64,000 bases of DNA, from positions 496,001-560,000 of the forward strand of contig CAMJPB010000001.1 in the NCBI GenBank assembly GCA_946407815.1, read 5' to 3'. Made by a program: the position numbers and the translations under genes. A model generated the notes under the pieces. It was not told the DNA's origin and did no database searches. It saw only the letters and a list, made by a program, of their open reading frames with translations. Source of the stretch: an uncultured Caryophanales bacterium (GTDB taxonomy: Bacteria > Bacillota_I > Bacilli_A > RFN20 > CAG-826). Below are positions 46,449 through 55,350 of the stretch, piece by piece (position 1 is the stretch's first letter; every line of letters starts with the position of its first letter).

Positions 46449-47927
46449 TTAAAGCTTGAATCTTCTGGCGCTTTCCACTGCTTTTTCCCAGGATTTCGCC
46501 ATAATTTTTGCTTTTTCGGGCTTCATTTTTGGAGAGAAACTCTTTTGGAAATCGTGGCATTCTTTAATGTGAGATAAACTCTTAAAAAATCCTGATTTTA
46601 AGCCGGCCATATAGCAAACACCAAGGGCTGTAGATTCTAAGCATTTTGGTTTGTTAATATCAATTTGAAGAATATCGCTTTGGAACTGCATTAAAACGTT
46701 AGAGTTTGTTGCACCACCATCGACTTGTAAAGATTTAATGTGAATTTGTGATTCATCACTCATAACATCGAAAACATCTTTTGATTGGAATGCGATAGCT
46801 TGAAGAGTTGCTAAAACAATGTGATTTCTTGTTGTAGCTCTTGTCATACCGAACATCGTTCCTCTAACTTCATCATCCCAGTAAGGAGTTCCTAAACCAA
46901 CAAATGCAGGAACAAAATAAACTCCACCATTGTCTTCAACTTGAGATGCTAAGACATCACAATCTGAAGCTTGAGTAATAACTCTAATTCCGTCTCTTAA
47001 CCATTGAATGGCTGCGCCACCAATAAAGACAGAACCTTCTAAGGCGTAAGTTGTTCTTCCATCTAAAGTCCATGCAATTGTGGTAAGCAAACCTTTATTG
47101 GAAAGAATTGGTTTATCGCCTGTGTTCATTAACATGAAACAACCGGTTCCATAAGTATTTTTGCAATCACCAGGCTTGAAACATGTATGACCAAATAATG
47201 ATCCTTGTTGGTCACCAATAACGCCTAAAATATGAACATCTTTACCAAAGTATTCAAGTTTTCCATAGTCATAACTTGATGGGTAAACTTTTGGGAGCAT
47301 CTTAGCAGGAATGTTAAACATTTCGAGCAAGTCTTTATCCCACTTTAAATCAGTAATGTTATATAACATTGTTCTGGATGCGTTAGTTGTATCAGTAGCG
47401 TGTGTTTTACCGTTTGTAAGTTTCCAAATGATCCAGGTGTCAATTGTACCGAAGAGTAATTCGCCTTTTTCAGCACGTGCTTGAGCACCTTTAACTTCGT
47501 TTAAAATGTATCTAATTTTTGAAGCAGAAAAATATGGGTTGATTAATAAACCAGTTTTATTGTGAATAATAGTTTCTTTCTTCGAAAGACTTTCACAAAT
47601 TTTGAGTGATTGGCGTGATTGCCAAACAATTGCATTACAAATTGGAGCACCGCTTTTCTTATCCCAAACGACTGTTGTTTCACGTTGGTTTGTGATACCG
47701 ACAGAATCGATTTCAGACCATTGAGTATTAGCCTTAATCAAAAGGTTATTAATAACATCAACGACAGAACTCCATATTTCAAGAGCATCAACTTCTACAT
47801 AACCTTCTTGAGGATAAATAAGTGAAATTTCTTTAGCGGCAGAGGCAACAAGTTCGCCCTTCTTATTAAATAGAATAGCTCTACTTGAGGTTGTGCCTTG
47901 ATCAATTGAAAGAATATATTTTTTCAT
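46449..47927 (-). CDS. glpK: Glycerol kinase
   Basis: Glycerol to glycerol-3-phosphate. FGGY-family start SIDQGTTSSRAILF, TNQRETTVVWDK, IGDQQGSLFG and GGAAIQWLRDG; 492 residues. The phosphorylation His region of PTS-regulated enterococcal GlpK is not evident. Its start overlaps pepP by 1 nt. No glpF or glpD is adjacent. Confidence 0.97.
   Translation of the reverse strand: MKKYILSIDQGTTSSRAILFNKKGELVASAAKEISLIYPQEGYVEVDALEIWSSVVDVINNLLIKANTQWSEIDSVGITNQRETTVVWDKKSGAPICNAIVWQSRQSLKICESLSKKETIIHNKTGLLINPYFSASKIRYILNEVKGAQARAEKGELLFGTIDTWIIWKLTNGKTHATDTTNASRTMLYNITDLKWDKDLLEMFNIPAKMLPKVYPSSYDYGKLEYFGKDVHILGVIGDQQGSLFGHTCFKPGDCKNTYGTGCFMLMNTGDKPILSNKGLLTTIAWTLDGRTTYALEGSVFIGGAAIQWLRDGIRVITQASDCDVLASQVEDNGGVYFVPAFVGLGTPYWDDEVRGTMFGMTRATTRNHIVLATLQAIAFQSKDVFDVMSDESQIHIKSLQVDGGATNSNVLMQFQSDILQIDINKPKCLESTALGVCYMAGLKSGFFKSLSHIKECHDFQKSFSPKMKPEKAKIMAKSWEKAVESARRFKL
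46487..46510 (+). repeat. Degenerate copy of the recurrent motif, antisense in glpK
   Basis: CCCAGGATTTCGCC followed by ATAATTTTTG matches the shape of the recurrent core with substitutions. Confidence 0.4.
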
Positions 47928-49186
47928 TAACGAGTCCCCAGCATTTTTTCAATAGCGTCTACGTCTTTTATGATTTCTTCTGAAAGAACCTCAGATCCAT
48001 TTTCTGTAATCAAAACATCGTCTTCAATTCTTACACCAATTCCGAGTTCTTTAAAGTATAAACCTGGCTCACATGTAACAACGTTTCCTGGTTCAAGTTT
48101 ATCTTCTCTTGTGCCACAGTCATGTGTATCAAGTCCCATAAAATGGGAAACAGAGTGATAATAGACTTTTGAAATCTCTTCTTTATAAGTGAGTAAACCT
48201 TTTTCAACGCATTCAGAAGCAAGGAATTCTTTTGCAAAATCATTTGCCTCTTTTAAAGTAATTCCTGGGCGCATAAATTTGGCGGTTTGCTTATTACAAT
48301 TAAGAACGATTTCATAAATCTTTTTTTGAATTTCGCTAAACTTTCCATTAACTGGATAAGTTCTTGAAATATCTGATGCATAGTAATTTCTAGCAGCACC
48401 GACATCGAACAAGACCAAATCGTTACTCTTAATAACATCTTTTTGACTTGGGTAATGTAAAATGACAGCATTTTCGCCAGTTGCAACAATTGAAGCAAAC
48501 GCTAATTTCGCATCTTGATCCTCAAATACTGCGAACTCGAAAGCATTTCTTAAATTGTATTCGTATCTGCCTGCTTTCATTTCAAGCAATGCATGTTTAA
48601 GACCTAAATTTGTTGTGGAAATTGCTTCACGAATTAATTGAATTTCTGCCTCTGATTTAACCTTTCTCATTTCACTGATAATTGGGTTAACGTCAAGAAC
48701 ATCTAAGTGATGAACAACTTCTAATTCTTTCTTATAAGTAATGGTCGATTTTGACTCACCAATTTTAAGTTCATTTTCTAAATCTAAGTAAAACTTAGAA
48801 ATTCCTTCTTTCATTGTAATATTGGTATCAAAGAAAGCCATCATTTTGCCTTCAAAAGTTGTTCTAACAGCGACATTTTCAACGCCTGAAATTTCGCGGG
48901 CTTGATTTAAAGAAAGCTTATAACCAATCCACTTTTCAACCTTTTCATCTTTCTCATCAACAAAGAGGTAAGTGAGTTTTTCGCCATCATTTTTTATTAG
49001 TAAAAGAATTGAGTTTTCTTGCTCAATACCAGTTAAGTAATAGAAGTTTTTGTTTGGCACAAATTCAAAATTTTCATCGCCAGACTTTTTCTTTCCAACA
49101 CCTGAGAAAAGAATGGTGACCGAATTGTCATCTAATTTATTAAATAATTTGTTACGTCTTAACGTATATTCTTCTTTGTCAATCAT
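47927..49186 (-). CDS. pepP: Xaa-Pro aminopeptidase (M24)
   Basis: Metallopeptidase removing N-terminal residues before proline. N-terminal creatinase-like domain (RRNKLFNKLDDNSVTILFSG), then the pita-bread fold with metal ligands in LFDVGAARNYYASDISRTYP, VSHFMGLDTHD, TCEPGLYF and VRIEDDVL. 419 residues from the start at 49186 (GAAGGTAG upstream); a longer frame would run into yigZ. Confidence 0.95.
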   Translation of the reverse strand: MIDKEEYTLRRNKLFNKLDDNSVTILFSGVGKKKSGDENFEFVPNKNFYYLTGIEQENSILLLIKNDGEKLTYLFVDEKDEKVEKWIGYKLSLNQAREISGVENVAVRTTFEGKMMAFFDTNITMKEGISKFYLDLENELKIGESKSTITYKKELEVVHHLDVLDVNPIISEMRKVKSEAEIQLIREAISTTNLGLKHALLEMKAGRYEYNLRNAFEFAVFEDQDAKLAFASIVATGENAVILHYPSQKDVIKSNDLVLFDVGAARNYYASDISRTYPVNGKFSEIQKKIYEIVLNCNKQTAKFMRPGITLKEANDFAKEFLASECVEKGLLTYKEEISKVYYHSVSHFMGLDTHDCGTREDKLEPGNVVTCEPGLYFKELGIGVRIEDDVLITENGSEVLSEEIIKDVDAIEKMLGTR

Positions 49187-49190
49187 ACTT

Positions 49191-49784
49191 CTACCTTCTA
49201 TACACTTTTCTACTACCAATGAGTTCAATGTTTGCATGTGGGAATGCGTTTGCAAGTCTTTCTCCTGCGTCTTCATCTCCTAAAACATCTAAAGATATTT
49301 TATCCTCATATTTGATGTTTTCAAACGAAAATCCCCACATTTTTCCGAGTCTTTTTAGTTCATCAAAATCTTTGTAAGACATTGTCATCTTATATCCATA
49401 CCTATTTGAAATCTCGACGATGTCTGCAGAATTAATAACCTGAACACCGGTTTCTAAATAGGTGGACATTAGTCTTGAAGCGCCTAATAAGATGCCTCCG
49501 AAATAACGGACTACAACAAGTAAAGTTTCATCCATTTCCTTTTTACCTAAAAGTTCAAGTAATGGTCTACCTGCTGTTCCTGATGGCTCTCCATCATCAG
49601 ATGATTTCTTTGCGCCGCCAATGCTATAAGCATAACAATAATGTTTTGCCTTTGGATATTCTTTTTTAATATCTAAAAGATATTGTTTAGCTGATTCAAC
49701 ACTTGTAGCATGCACCAAAATACCTATAAATGATGATTTATCTCTTATCAAGGTTATTTCGTTTTTCTCTAAGACTGTGAACAT
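49191..49784 (-). CDS. YigZ/IMPACT-family protein
   Basis: 197 residues. The N-terminal UPF0029 domain has the hallmark SSDDGEPSGTAGRPLLELL and VVRYFGGILLGASRL; the C-terminal domain is the shorter ferredoxin-like EF-G domain V-type fold. IMPACT proteins modulate translation in eukaryotes; the bacterial role is unproven. Upstream TATAAT (49793-49798) is 8 nt from the ATG, so the transcript is probably leaderless. Confidence 0.93.
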   Translation of the reverse strand: MFTVLEKNEITLIRDKSSFIGILVHATSVESAKQYLLDIKKEYPKAKHYCYAYSIGGAKKSSDDGEPSGTAGRPLLELLGKKEMDETLLVVVRYFGGILLGASRLMSTYLETGVQVINSADIVEISNRYGYKMTMSYKDFDELKRLGKMWGFSFENIKYEDKISLDVLGDEDAGERLANAFPHANIELIGSRKVYRR

Positions 49785-49792
49785 TTGAAATA

Positions 49793-49798
49793 ATTATA
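49793..49798 (-). promoter_or_regulatory. yigZ-pepP-glpK -10 box, predicted leaderless
   Basis: Minus-strand TATAAT at 49798-49793, 8 nt (TATTTCAA) before the ATG, no ribosome binding site. Confidence 0.6.
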
Positions 49799-49855
49799 CT
49801 ATTTTTCTTTGAAAAGAACATATAATATAAAAGCAATGTAAATAGGAAAGTAATT

Positions 49856-50605
49856 ATGGATTGGAATATTGAACCTGAAAAAAAGAAATATGGATCATCG
49901 ATGATTCCTGCCATAAAGCAGTTAATTGTTTTTCTTACTGGCTGGGTCGGTTTCCAAATTATCGCATTATTAGTTCAGGTTTTCCTTGTGAACTCTTTTA
50001 GTATTGCAAACGAGATTGCCCCACAATTAGTTGTTCGTGAAGCTTTAGTGAAAATGCTCATAAATAGCCTAGCATATGGCATTTTATTAATAATTCTTTT
50101 ATTCATAACTTATTCAGATATTCTGAAACAACTGAAATCATTCAAACAATGGCAATCATATGTTGCAGGCACAGTTTGCTTGCTTTCCATTTATGGATTC
50201 AACTTCATCTATGGCAATTTAATCAGTTTAATACCTGTTCCTGTCACTGATAACGTAAATGAAACAGCTGTTGTTAGCCTGCAAAGTTTATATCCAGTTC
50301 TGAGTTTAATTATTTTTGGTTTTGTTGCTCCAATTTGCGAAGAACTTACTTACAGAGTTGGTTTATTCTCTTTAATGAAGAGAAAATCAAGAGTCCTTGC
50401 ATATGTTGTAACCATTCTTGTCTTCTCATTAATTCACTCAAATTTCACTTACGCAAACTTCTTTAACGAATTACTCAATTTGCCTTACTATGCATATGCT
50501 GCTTTTGCATTCAGCTTTGCATACGAGCATTTTGGTTTTGCTGGTTCAGTAATTCCACATATCTTAAACAATTCAATTTCATGCATTATTGCAATGCTTA
50601 GATAA
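49856..50605 (+). CDS. CPBP-family intramembrane metalloprotease
   Basis: 249 residues with about seven membrane segments. The family's active-site motif EEXXXR appears as CEELTYRVG near residue 160, with the second His motif FSLIHSN near 190 and a late His in IPHILNN. Related to CAAX-processing and bacteriocin self-immunity proteases; the substrate is unknown. Ribosome binding site AGGAAAG. The stop overlaps the next start by 1 nt. Confidence 0.9.
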   Translation: MDWNIEPEKKKYGSSMIPAIKQLIVFLTGWVGFQIIALLVQVFLVNSFSIANEIAPQLVVREALVKMLINSLAYGILLIILLFITYSDILKQLKSFKQWQSYVAGTVCLLSIYGFNFIYGNLISLIPVPVTDNVNETAVVSLQSLYPVLSLIIFGFVAPICEELTYRVGLFSLMKRKSRVLAYVVTILVFSLIHSNFTYANFFNELLNLPYYAYAAFAFSFAYEHFGFAGSVIPHILNNSISCIIAMLR

Positions 50606-51453
50606 TGGAAAAACAACGCGATTTCAAAGTTTTTACTGGCTTTACTTTAAAGATTATAGCCATTATTTCAATGACCTTTGATCATGTCGGTTTATTCCTT
50701 GGAAAATACGAAAATGCCCAGGAAATCGCGAATATTTTTAGACTTTTAGGTCGTTTAGCGTTCCCTTTATTTATATTCCTTTTGGTCGAGGGAATCATTC
50801 ATACAAAAAGCATTAAAGATTACTTAGCTCGACTAGGCGCTCTTGCGTTAGCATTCTTAATTGGCCAGATTATTTACACATCATTTATTAGCAAAGGTGA
50901 AGCGTTAATCTCACCAATGGTTGATCTATTCTTAACAGCAGTCTGCGTATATTTATTAAAAAGAAAAGATAAGTTTTCTTATTTTGCAATCATTCCGGTT
51001 GTGTGGTCTGTCATCTCACTGTTTGTCAGGAATTACGAGGCCACTAACTTATATGCAGTCCCATGGTTCCCATATTTCTTACGTCTTGACTATGGAATTT
51101 TTGGACCACTACTTGGAATTGGATTTTTCTATGCAAATGATTTAGCGAAGATTTTCCTTAAGTCAAACAAAGGAACTGAATCATTTATAGGAACAACTTA
51201 CGAACAAACTACTAAAAATGTCATTTCTATAATTGTGTTAATTATATTAACAGTTACTCTATGTTTCATTGATAACAACGCAATGCAAACATTCTATTCA
51301 GTACCATGGCAGTTCTATTCAATACTTGCTTTTATTCCAATTCTTTTCTATTCCGGAAAACGTGGATACAACGCAAAATGGTTCCAATACGGATGCTATT
51401 TATACTTTCCAGCGCATCTGATTATTATTTTTCTGATTTTTGCTTTATTATAA
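50605..51453 (+). CDS. TraX-family membrane protein
   Basis: 282 residues, about eight membrane segments. The N terminus LKIIAIISMTFDHVGLF and LLGRLAFPLFIFLLVEG are the TraX pattern (F-pilin N-acetyltransferase relatives, also abundant as chromosomal genes of unknown function in Bacillota). No conjugation genes are nearby. Contains a copy of the recurrent motif at 50711-50740. Confidence 0.85.
   Translation: MEKQRDFKVFTGFTLKIIAIISMTFDHVGLFLGKYENAQEIANIFRLLGRLAFPLFIFLLVEGIIHTKSIKDYLARLGALALAFLIGQIIYTSFISKGEALISPMVDLFLTAVCVYLLKRKDKFSYFAIIPVVWSVISLFVRNYEATNLYAVPWFPYFLRLDYGIFGPLLGIGFFYANDLAKIFLKSNKGTESFIGTTYEQTTKNVISIIVLIILTVTLCFIDNNAMQTFYSVPWQFYSILAFIPILFYSGKRGYNAKWFQYGCYLYFPAHLIIIFLIFALL
50711..50740 (+). 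repeat. Recurrent motif, copy inside the TraX-family gene
   Basis: CCCAGGAAATCGCG (50717-50730) then AATATTTTTA. It encodes the natural-looking AQEIANIF, so it is not an insertion. Confidence 0.6.
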
Positions 51454-51470
51454 TGTCGAGGTGAAAAATT

Positions 51471-51770
51471 ATGATTAAACATTTAGAAAATTCAAATGAC
51501 TTCGAAAAAGAGGTCCAAGGCGAAGCCGTTATTGTTGATTTTTTTGCAGATTGGTGTGGTCCATGCCAAATGCTTGCACCAGTTTTGGAGGAATTAGATA
51601 AAGAAGGTGGCGTTAAGATCGTTAAGATTAACGTCGATGAAGTTCCTGAACTTGCAAGACAATTTAGAGTCATGTCTATTCCAACAGTTATGCTTTTCAA
51701 AAATGGCCAATTTGTAAAGAAACAATTAGGCTATATGCCATTAGAAGCACTCAAAGAATTCATTAAATAA
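51471..51770 (+). CDS. trx: Thioredoxin
   Basis: 99 residues with the active site WCGPCQM and the cis-Pro loop SIPTVMLF. Disulfide reductant of the cytoplasm. Ribosome binding site GAGGTG; it follows the TraX-family gene by 17 nt. Confidence 0.96.
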   Translation: MIKHLENSNDFEKEVQGEAVIVDFFADWCGPCQMLAPVLEELDKEGGVKIVKINVDEVPELARQFRVMSIPTVMLFKNGQFVKKQLGYMPLEALKEFIK

Positions 51771-51821
51771 AAAAGACTTTAATTAATTAAATCGGTGTGA
51801 TATTATTTTTGTCGCTGATTA

Positions 51822-51897
51822 GGATCATTGGTCTATCGGTTTATGATGCCTCCCTGTCACGGAGGCGAGAGGGGTTCGACTCCCCTATGATCCGCCA
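51822..51897 (+). tRNA. tRNA-Asp (GUC)
   Basis: Acceptor arms GGATCAT/ATGATCC, anticodon stem CCTCC/GGAGG around loop CTGTCAC (anticodon GTC), T loop TTCGACT, encoded CCA. A likely -10 TATTAT lies about 15 nt upstream. Confidence 0.95.
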
Positions 51898-51900
51898 GAT

Positions 51901-51974
51901 GCAGATGTAGTTCAGTGGTAGAACTTCAGCCTTCCAAGCTGACTATACGGGTTCGATTCCCGCCATCTGCTCCA
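51901..51974 (+). tRNA. tRNA-Gly (UCC)
   Basis: Acceptor arms GCAGATG/CATCTGC, anticodon TCC in loop CTTCCAA, T loop TTCGATT, encoded CCA. Only 3 nt after tRNA-Asp, so the two share a transcript. Confidence 0.95.
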
Positions 51975-51984
51975 TCTAACAAAA

Positions 51985-52010
51985 ATCACTGACTTAGTCA
52001 GTGTTTTTTT
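51985..52010 (+). terminator. Terminator after the tRNA-Asp/tRNA-Gly pair
   Basis: Stem CACTGAC/GTCAGTG with a TTA loop and seven T. Confidence 0.9.
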
Positions 52011-52024
52011 ATTTTAATTTCGGA

Positions 52025-52052
52025 TTGAATTAAAGAATATTTTAACTATAAT
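52025..52052 (+). promoter_or_regulatory. Promoter of the cation exchanger gene, predicted leaderless
   Basis: TTGAAT (52025-52030), 16-nt spacer, TATAAT (52047-52052), then 8 nt to the ATG at 52061. Confidence 0.65.
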
Positions 52053-52060
52053 GTTAAACT

Positions 52061-53080
52061 ATGAATCCGATTTATTGGGTATTAATATATGTAGTCCTAG
52101 CGTCGCTAGTTGTTTTTTTATCAATAAAACTTTCAAACTACGTTGATCTTTTAGATAAGAAAACAAAGGTTTCAGGTGCTTTATTAGGAGGCATCCTTTT
52201 AGCAGGAGTTACTTCTCTACCAGAGTTATTTACTTCACTTACCGGTACTTTAATCGTTGGTGATAATAACCTCGTTCTAGGAAATATTATGGGAAGTGAT
52301 TTCTTTGACATCATGATTTTTGGCGTTGTTTATTTCCTCTTCTTTAAGAAGTTCACTCAAGGCAAAGTTGGAAAACAGCATTACCTTACATGCTTATTTA
52401 CTGGCTTAATGCTTGTGGCAGTTACAATTGCATCCTTTGTCTTTGACAAAAATGGTTGGATTTTGTTTGGTTGGTTTAACCCAATGTCACTTGTTATCAT
52501 TGCCATTTATGTCATATCAGTAATCTGCACTCCTAAAACTGAAGAAAAAGAAGACAAGGAAGAAGCTGATACAAAATTAACTGTAAAACAGATTTGGATT
52601 TTACTTGCTGTCTTCTCAGTTATCTTAATTGCTGCTTCTATTTCAGTAACGATTGTTACCGAAAAGATCGTTGATGGCTTTTCAATTGGGCACACTTTCG
52701 GTGGTTCATTATTCTTAGGAGTAGCTACATCACTTCCAGAAGTCACCGCCACCATCTCTCTTTGTAAGAAGAAAAACTTTAATGCTGCCTATGGAGATAT
52801 TCTTGGAAGTTGTGTCTTCAATGTCATTATTCTTGCAATTGCTGATGTACTTTCATTTAAAGCAGGACCACTTTACATCATCAACTCTGACTCACTTATG
52901 CTCATAATTGGAACAGCATTCTGCTTACTTTTAACCTTTATTTCTATCCTCTTTATTAGATCAAAATATTTCAAAAACAACGTGAAATCACGCATATTTT
53001 TGTATTCTATCGCATTTTTATTGATGTCTTCTTACATCGTTTATTTAGCTCTCGCAACATCAGGAGTTTCATTACTTTAA
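52061..53080 (+). CDS. Calcium/sodium antiporter (NCX/CaCA family)
   Basis: 339 residues, about ten membrane segments in two inverted halves. The alpha-1 repeat (GILLAGVTSLPELFTS, LGNIMGSDFFD) and alpha-2 repeat (LFLGVATSLPEVTATI, GDILGSCVFNV) carry the ion-binding Glu and Asn/Ser residues. A charged cytoplasmic loop (EEKEDKEEADTK) separates the halves. Ca2+ for Na+ or H+ cannot be settled. 1 nt before rdgB. Confidence 0.92.
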   Translation: MNPIYWVLIYVVLASLVVFLSIKLSNYVDLLDKKTKVSGALLGGILLAGVTSLPELFTSLTGTLIVGDNNLVLGNIMGSDFFDIMIFGVVYFLFFKKFTQGKVGKQHYLTCLFTGLMLVAVTIASFVFDKNGWILFGWFNPMSLVIIAIYVISVICTPKTEEKEDKEEADTKLTVKQIWILLAVFSVILIAASISVTIVTEKIVDGFSIGHTFGGSLFLGVATSLPEVTATISLCKKKNFNAAYGDILGSCVFNVIILAIADVLSFKAGPLYIINSDSLMLIIGTAFCLLLTFISILFIRSKYFKNNVKSRIFLYSIAFLLMSSYIVYLALATSGVSLL

Positions 53081-53081
53081 T

Positions 53082-53675
53082 ATGTTTGATTTACTAGTTG
53101 CATCTAACAATTTACATAAGATTAAAGAGTACCAAGAGATGTTTTCGGGCTATGAAGTTAAAGTTCATTCCCCAAAACAGCTCGGAATTAACGTAAACCC
53201 AGACGAAAACGGCACTACTTACGAAGAAAATTCTCTAATTAAAGCAAAAGCATTAGCAGAATTCACCAAAATGCCTGTCATTGCAGATGATTCTGGACTT
53301 AATGTTGTAGCCTTAAATAATTTCCCTGGAATTCACTCCTCAAGATTCGCAGATTCATGGGGCGGAAATCAGGTTGCAAACTTAAAATTAATCGAGAAAT
53401 TACAGGAATTTTCTGATAAATCTGCATTTTTTACCTGTGTCATTACACTCCTTAATGTTGATGATAAACCAGTCGTTTTTAAAGGTATTTGCCCTGGTAA
53501 AATCTTAGATAAACCTGAAGGAGAAGGCGGATTTGGTTACGATCCAATCTTCTACTCAAATGAGGCAAAACAATGCTTTGGTACAGCACCTGAAGAAATA
53601 AAAAATAAGTATTCTCATAGAGCCAAAGCAATGGAACAACTAATTGAATATTTAAAATCTAAAAAATTAATTTAA
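53082..53675 (+). CDS. rdgB: XTP/dITP diphosphatase (RdgB/HAM1)
   Basis: Cleanses ITP, dITP and XTP from the nucleotide pool. Signatures LVASNNLHKIKEY, VIADDSGLNV, GIHSSRF and GGFGYDPIF; ends with SHRAKAM. 197 residues. Convergent with the yhhN-like gene, 4-nt overlap. Confidence 0.96.
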   Translation: MFDLLVASNNLHKIKEYQEMFSGYEVKVHSPKQLGINVNPDENGTTYEENSLIKAKALAEFTKMPVIADDSGLNVVALNNFPGIHSSRFADSWGGNQVANLKLIEKLQEFSDKSAFFTCVITLLNVDDKPVVFKGICPGKILDKPEGEGGFGYDPIFYSNEAKQCFGTAPEEIKNKYSHRAKAMEQLIEYLKSKKLI

Positions 53676-54343
53676 TGATAAATAAGGGTTAATACAAAAC
53701 CTGCAATAATTAAGAATTCTGCAATAAGGTACGTCAACATTATGTAAAAGTCGTACCTTTTAAATTTTAAACCAAAGTGTGTAACAACTAAAATTGAATC
53801 TGAAACGATAAAGATAATACTTCCTATCAAAGATAGGAATATATAAGAGCCTACTTGAGCAATTGCGAATGAAAATACAGGTATATATACAGCGAGAATT
53901 GCAAAATAGAATGACTGAGCAATCTTATTTAATGTCGTGTGATTTTTAGCCTTGTTGGTAAAAGCAAACATTGCAAGGGCCACCACCACGTAAGTTAAGA
54001 TGAATATGACGTGATGGAACCATCTAATATTTCCCTCACCGACAATCATGAACAAACATTCAAAAATATAAGCTAAATGGCCAAGGAAGAAGGCAACAAC
54101 ACCAATATTAAAAGTCTTTCTTCTAAGAACGCACCAGTCACCAAGCATTCCAAGGAATGCTCCAATATAAATTAAAGGTTGATCAGGAAATGCAAAAACA
54201 GCAGCAAGTCCAAGTGTCAACATGCAGCAGATCTTTTCTTTTCTTCTTAATTTTTGATTCTCAATAAATGCAAAAGCAAGTTGCAAGATTGAACTAATTA
54301 AAAATAATCCAAGAAATATGTAAACTGCTATCGGATATTTCAT
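53672..54343 (-). CDS. YhhN/TMEM86-family membrane protein (lysoplasmalogenase-like)
   Basis: 223 residues with about eight membrane helices. The family pattern MLGDWCVLRRKTFNIGVVAFFLGHLAYI and the late FIVSDSILVV are visible. Eukaryotic members hydrolyse lysoplasmalogens; the activity here is inferred. Start at 54343: TATAAT (54351-54356) is 7 nt upstream, a predicted leaderless message; an upstream ATG at 54361 would lie before the -10. Confidence 0.82.
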   Translation of the reverse strand: MKYPIAVYIFLGLFLISSILQLAFAFIENQKLRRKEKICCMLTLGLAAVFAFPDQPLIYIGAFLGMLGDWCVLRRKTFNIGVVAFFLGHLAYIFECLFMIVGEGNIRWFHHVIFILTYVVVALAMFAFTNKAKNHTTLNKIAQSFYFAILAVYIPVFSFAIAQVGSYIFLSLIGSIIFIVSDSILVVTHFGLKFKRYDFYIMLTYLIAEFLIIAGFVLTLIYH

Positions 54344-54350
54344 TATCTCA

Positions 54351-54356
54351 ATTATA
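54351..54356 (-). promoter_or_regulatory. yhhN-like gene -10 box, predicted leaderless
   Basis: Minus-strand TATAAT at 54356-54351, 7 nt before the ATG. The -35 (TTTTAA, 17-nt spacing) is weak. Confidence 0.55.
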
Positions 54357-54407
54357 AACATGTTTATGCTTTCTTAAAATAAAAATAATGCTATAATACT
54401 TTTCGCC

Positions 54408-54498
54408 GGAGCAGTACTCAAGAGGCTGAAGAGGACGGTTTGCTAAACCGTTAGATCGGGTTACTGATGCGCGGGTTCGAATCCCGCCTGCTCCGCCA
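54408..54498 (+). tRNA. tRNA-Ser (GCU)
   Basis: Type II tRNA with long variable arm; acceptor GGAGCAG/CTGCTCC, anticodon GCT in loop TTGCTAA, T loop TTCGAAT, encoded CCA. TATAAT at 54392-54397 is its -10. Confidence 0.95.
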
Positions 54499-54522
54499 GC
54501 GGGATAAAGAACCGCTTTTTTT
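54498..54522 (+). terminator. Terminator after tRNA-Ser(GCU)
   Basis: Stem AGCGG/CCGCT starting at the last base of the tRNA, followed by seven T. Confidence 0.8.
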
Positions 54523-54577
54523 ATTGCCAAAATTTTAAGATTGATTCTTTATTAAAGAATCCAACCGAATGATCATA

Positions 54578-54648
54578 TACGCATATGGCGTAAATTTAAT
54601 CAAATTTTTTAAAAAAATTTTCTAAAATTCAAACGCATGTGTAATAAT
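54578..54648 (+). promoter_or_regulatory. Candidate operators upstream of the beta-helix/nagB operon
   Basis: Inverted repeat TACGC-atatg-GCGTA (54578-54592) and a related half-site ACGCATGTGTAATAAT (54633-54648) that overlaps the likely -10. A sugar-responsive repressor is possible; none is adjacent. Confidence 0.4.
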
Positions 54649-54679
54649 TAAGGCATATTTTTTCAAAAAAGGAGGCAAT

Positions 54680-55348
54680 ATGGACAAGATTAAATGTAAA
54701 GATCTTTTCGAACCTAGTGGCATTGATATCATCGATTCATTAGTATTCTCCAAGGAAAATCCTTGGCTAATTTTAAAAGAGATTCAATCCTACATTGTTT
54801 CCTTAATTGAAAAAGGAGTCGAAGGATACACTCTTTTAAAAGAAGGTGTCTTAATTGGACAAGACGTTAAAATTGCAGAAACCGCAACAATTAATGGACC
54901 AACAATCATCGGAAATCACGTCGAAATTAGACCAGGAGCTTATATTAGAGGCTCAGTAATCGTTGGCGATGAAAGTGTTGTCGGTAACTCATCAGAGTTA
55001 AAGAACGCAATCTTAATGAGACACGCCCAAGTTCCACATTACAATTATGTTGGAGACTCTATCGTTGGTAACTACGCTCATATGGGCGCTGGTTCCATTC
55101 TTTCCAATTTAAGAAGTGATGGCAAAAACATCATTCTTCACGGGGAAGAAGAGCATGAAACAGGATTAAGAAAAATCGGAGCATTCCTTGGTGACCACGC
55201 CGACATTGGCTGTGGATCAGTCTTAAATCCTGGTACCGTTATCGGTAAAAATACGCAAGTTTATCCTCTAAGTTTGCTTAGAGGCATCTATAAAGAAAAT
55301 TCAATTGTTAAATCAACACGCTGTGTTGTAGAGAAGGAAGAAAGATAA
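54680..55348 (+). CDS. Left-handed beta-helix transferase, GlmU C-domain-like
   Basis: 222 residues. After an N-terminal helical part (1-55), hexapeptide repeats (GPTIIGNHVEIRPGAYIRG, VIGKNTQVYP) form a left-handed beta-helix as in GlmU and other acyltransferases or sugar nucleotidylyltransferase tails; there is no nucleotidyltransferase domain. It sits 2 nt before nagB, which suggests a role in amino-sugar or UDP-GlcNAc metabolism. A strong GGAGG ribosome binding site precedes it. Confidence 0.8.
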   Translation: MDKIKCKDLFEPSGIDIIDSLVFSKENPWLILKEIQSYIVSLIEKGVEGYTLLKEGVLIGQDVKIAETATINGPTIIGNHVEIRPGAYIRGSVIVGDESVVGNSSELKNAILMRHAQVPHYNYVGDSIVGNYAHMGAGSILSNLRSDGKNIILHGEEEHETGLRKIGAFLGDHADIGCGSVLNPGTVIGKNTQVYPLSLLRGIYKENSIVKSTRCVVEKEER

Positions 55349-55350
55349 AT

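Noticed and set aside
50605-51453. TraX homologue as a sign of a conjugative element
   Set aside because: No other transfer genes, repeats or att sites; chromosomal TraX-like proteins are common in Bacillota.
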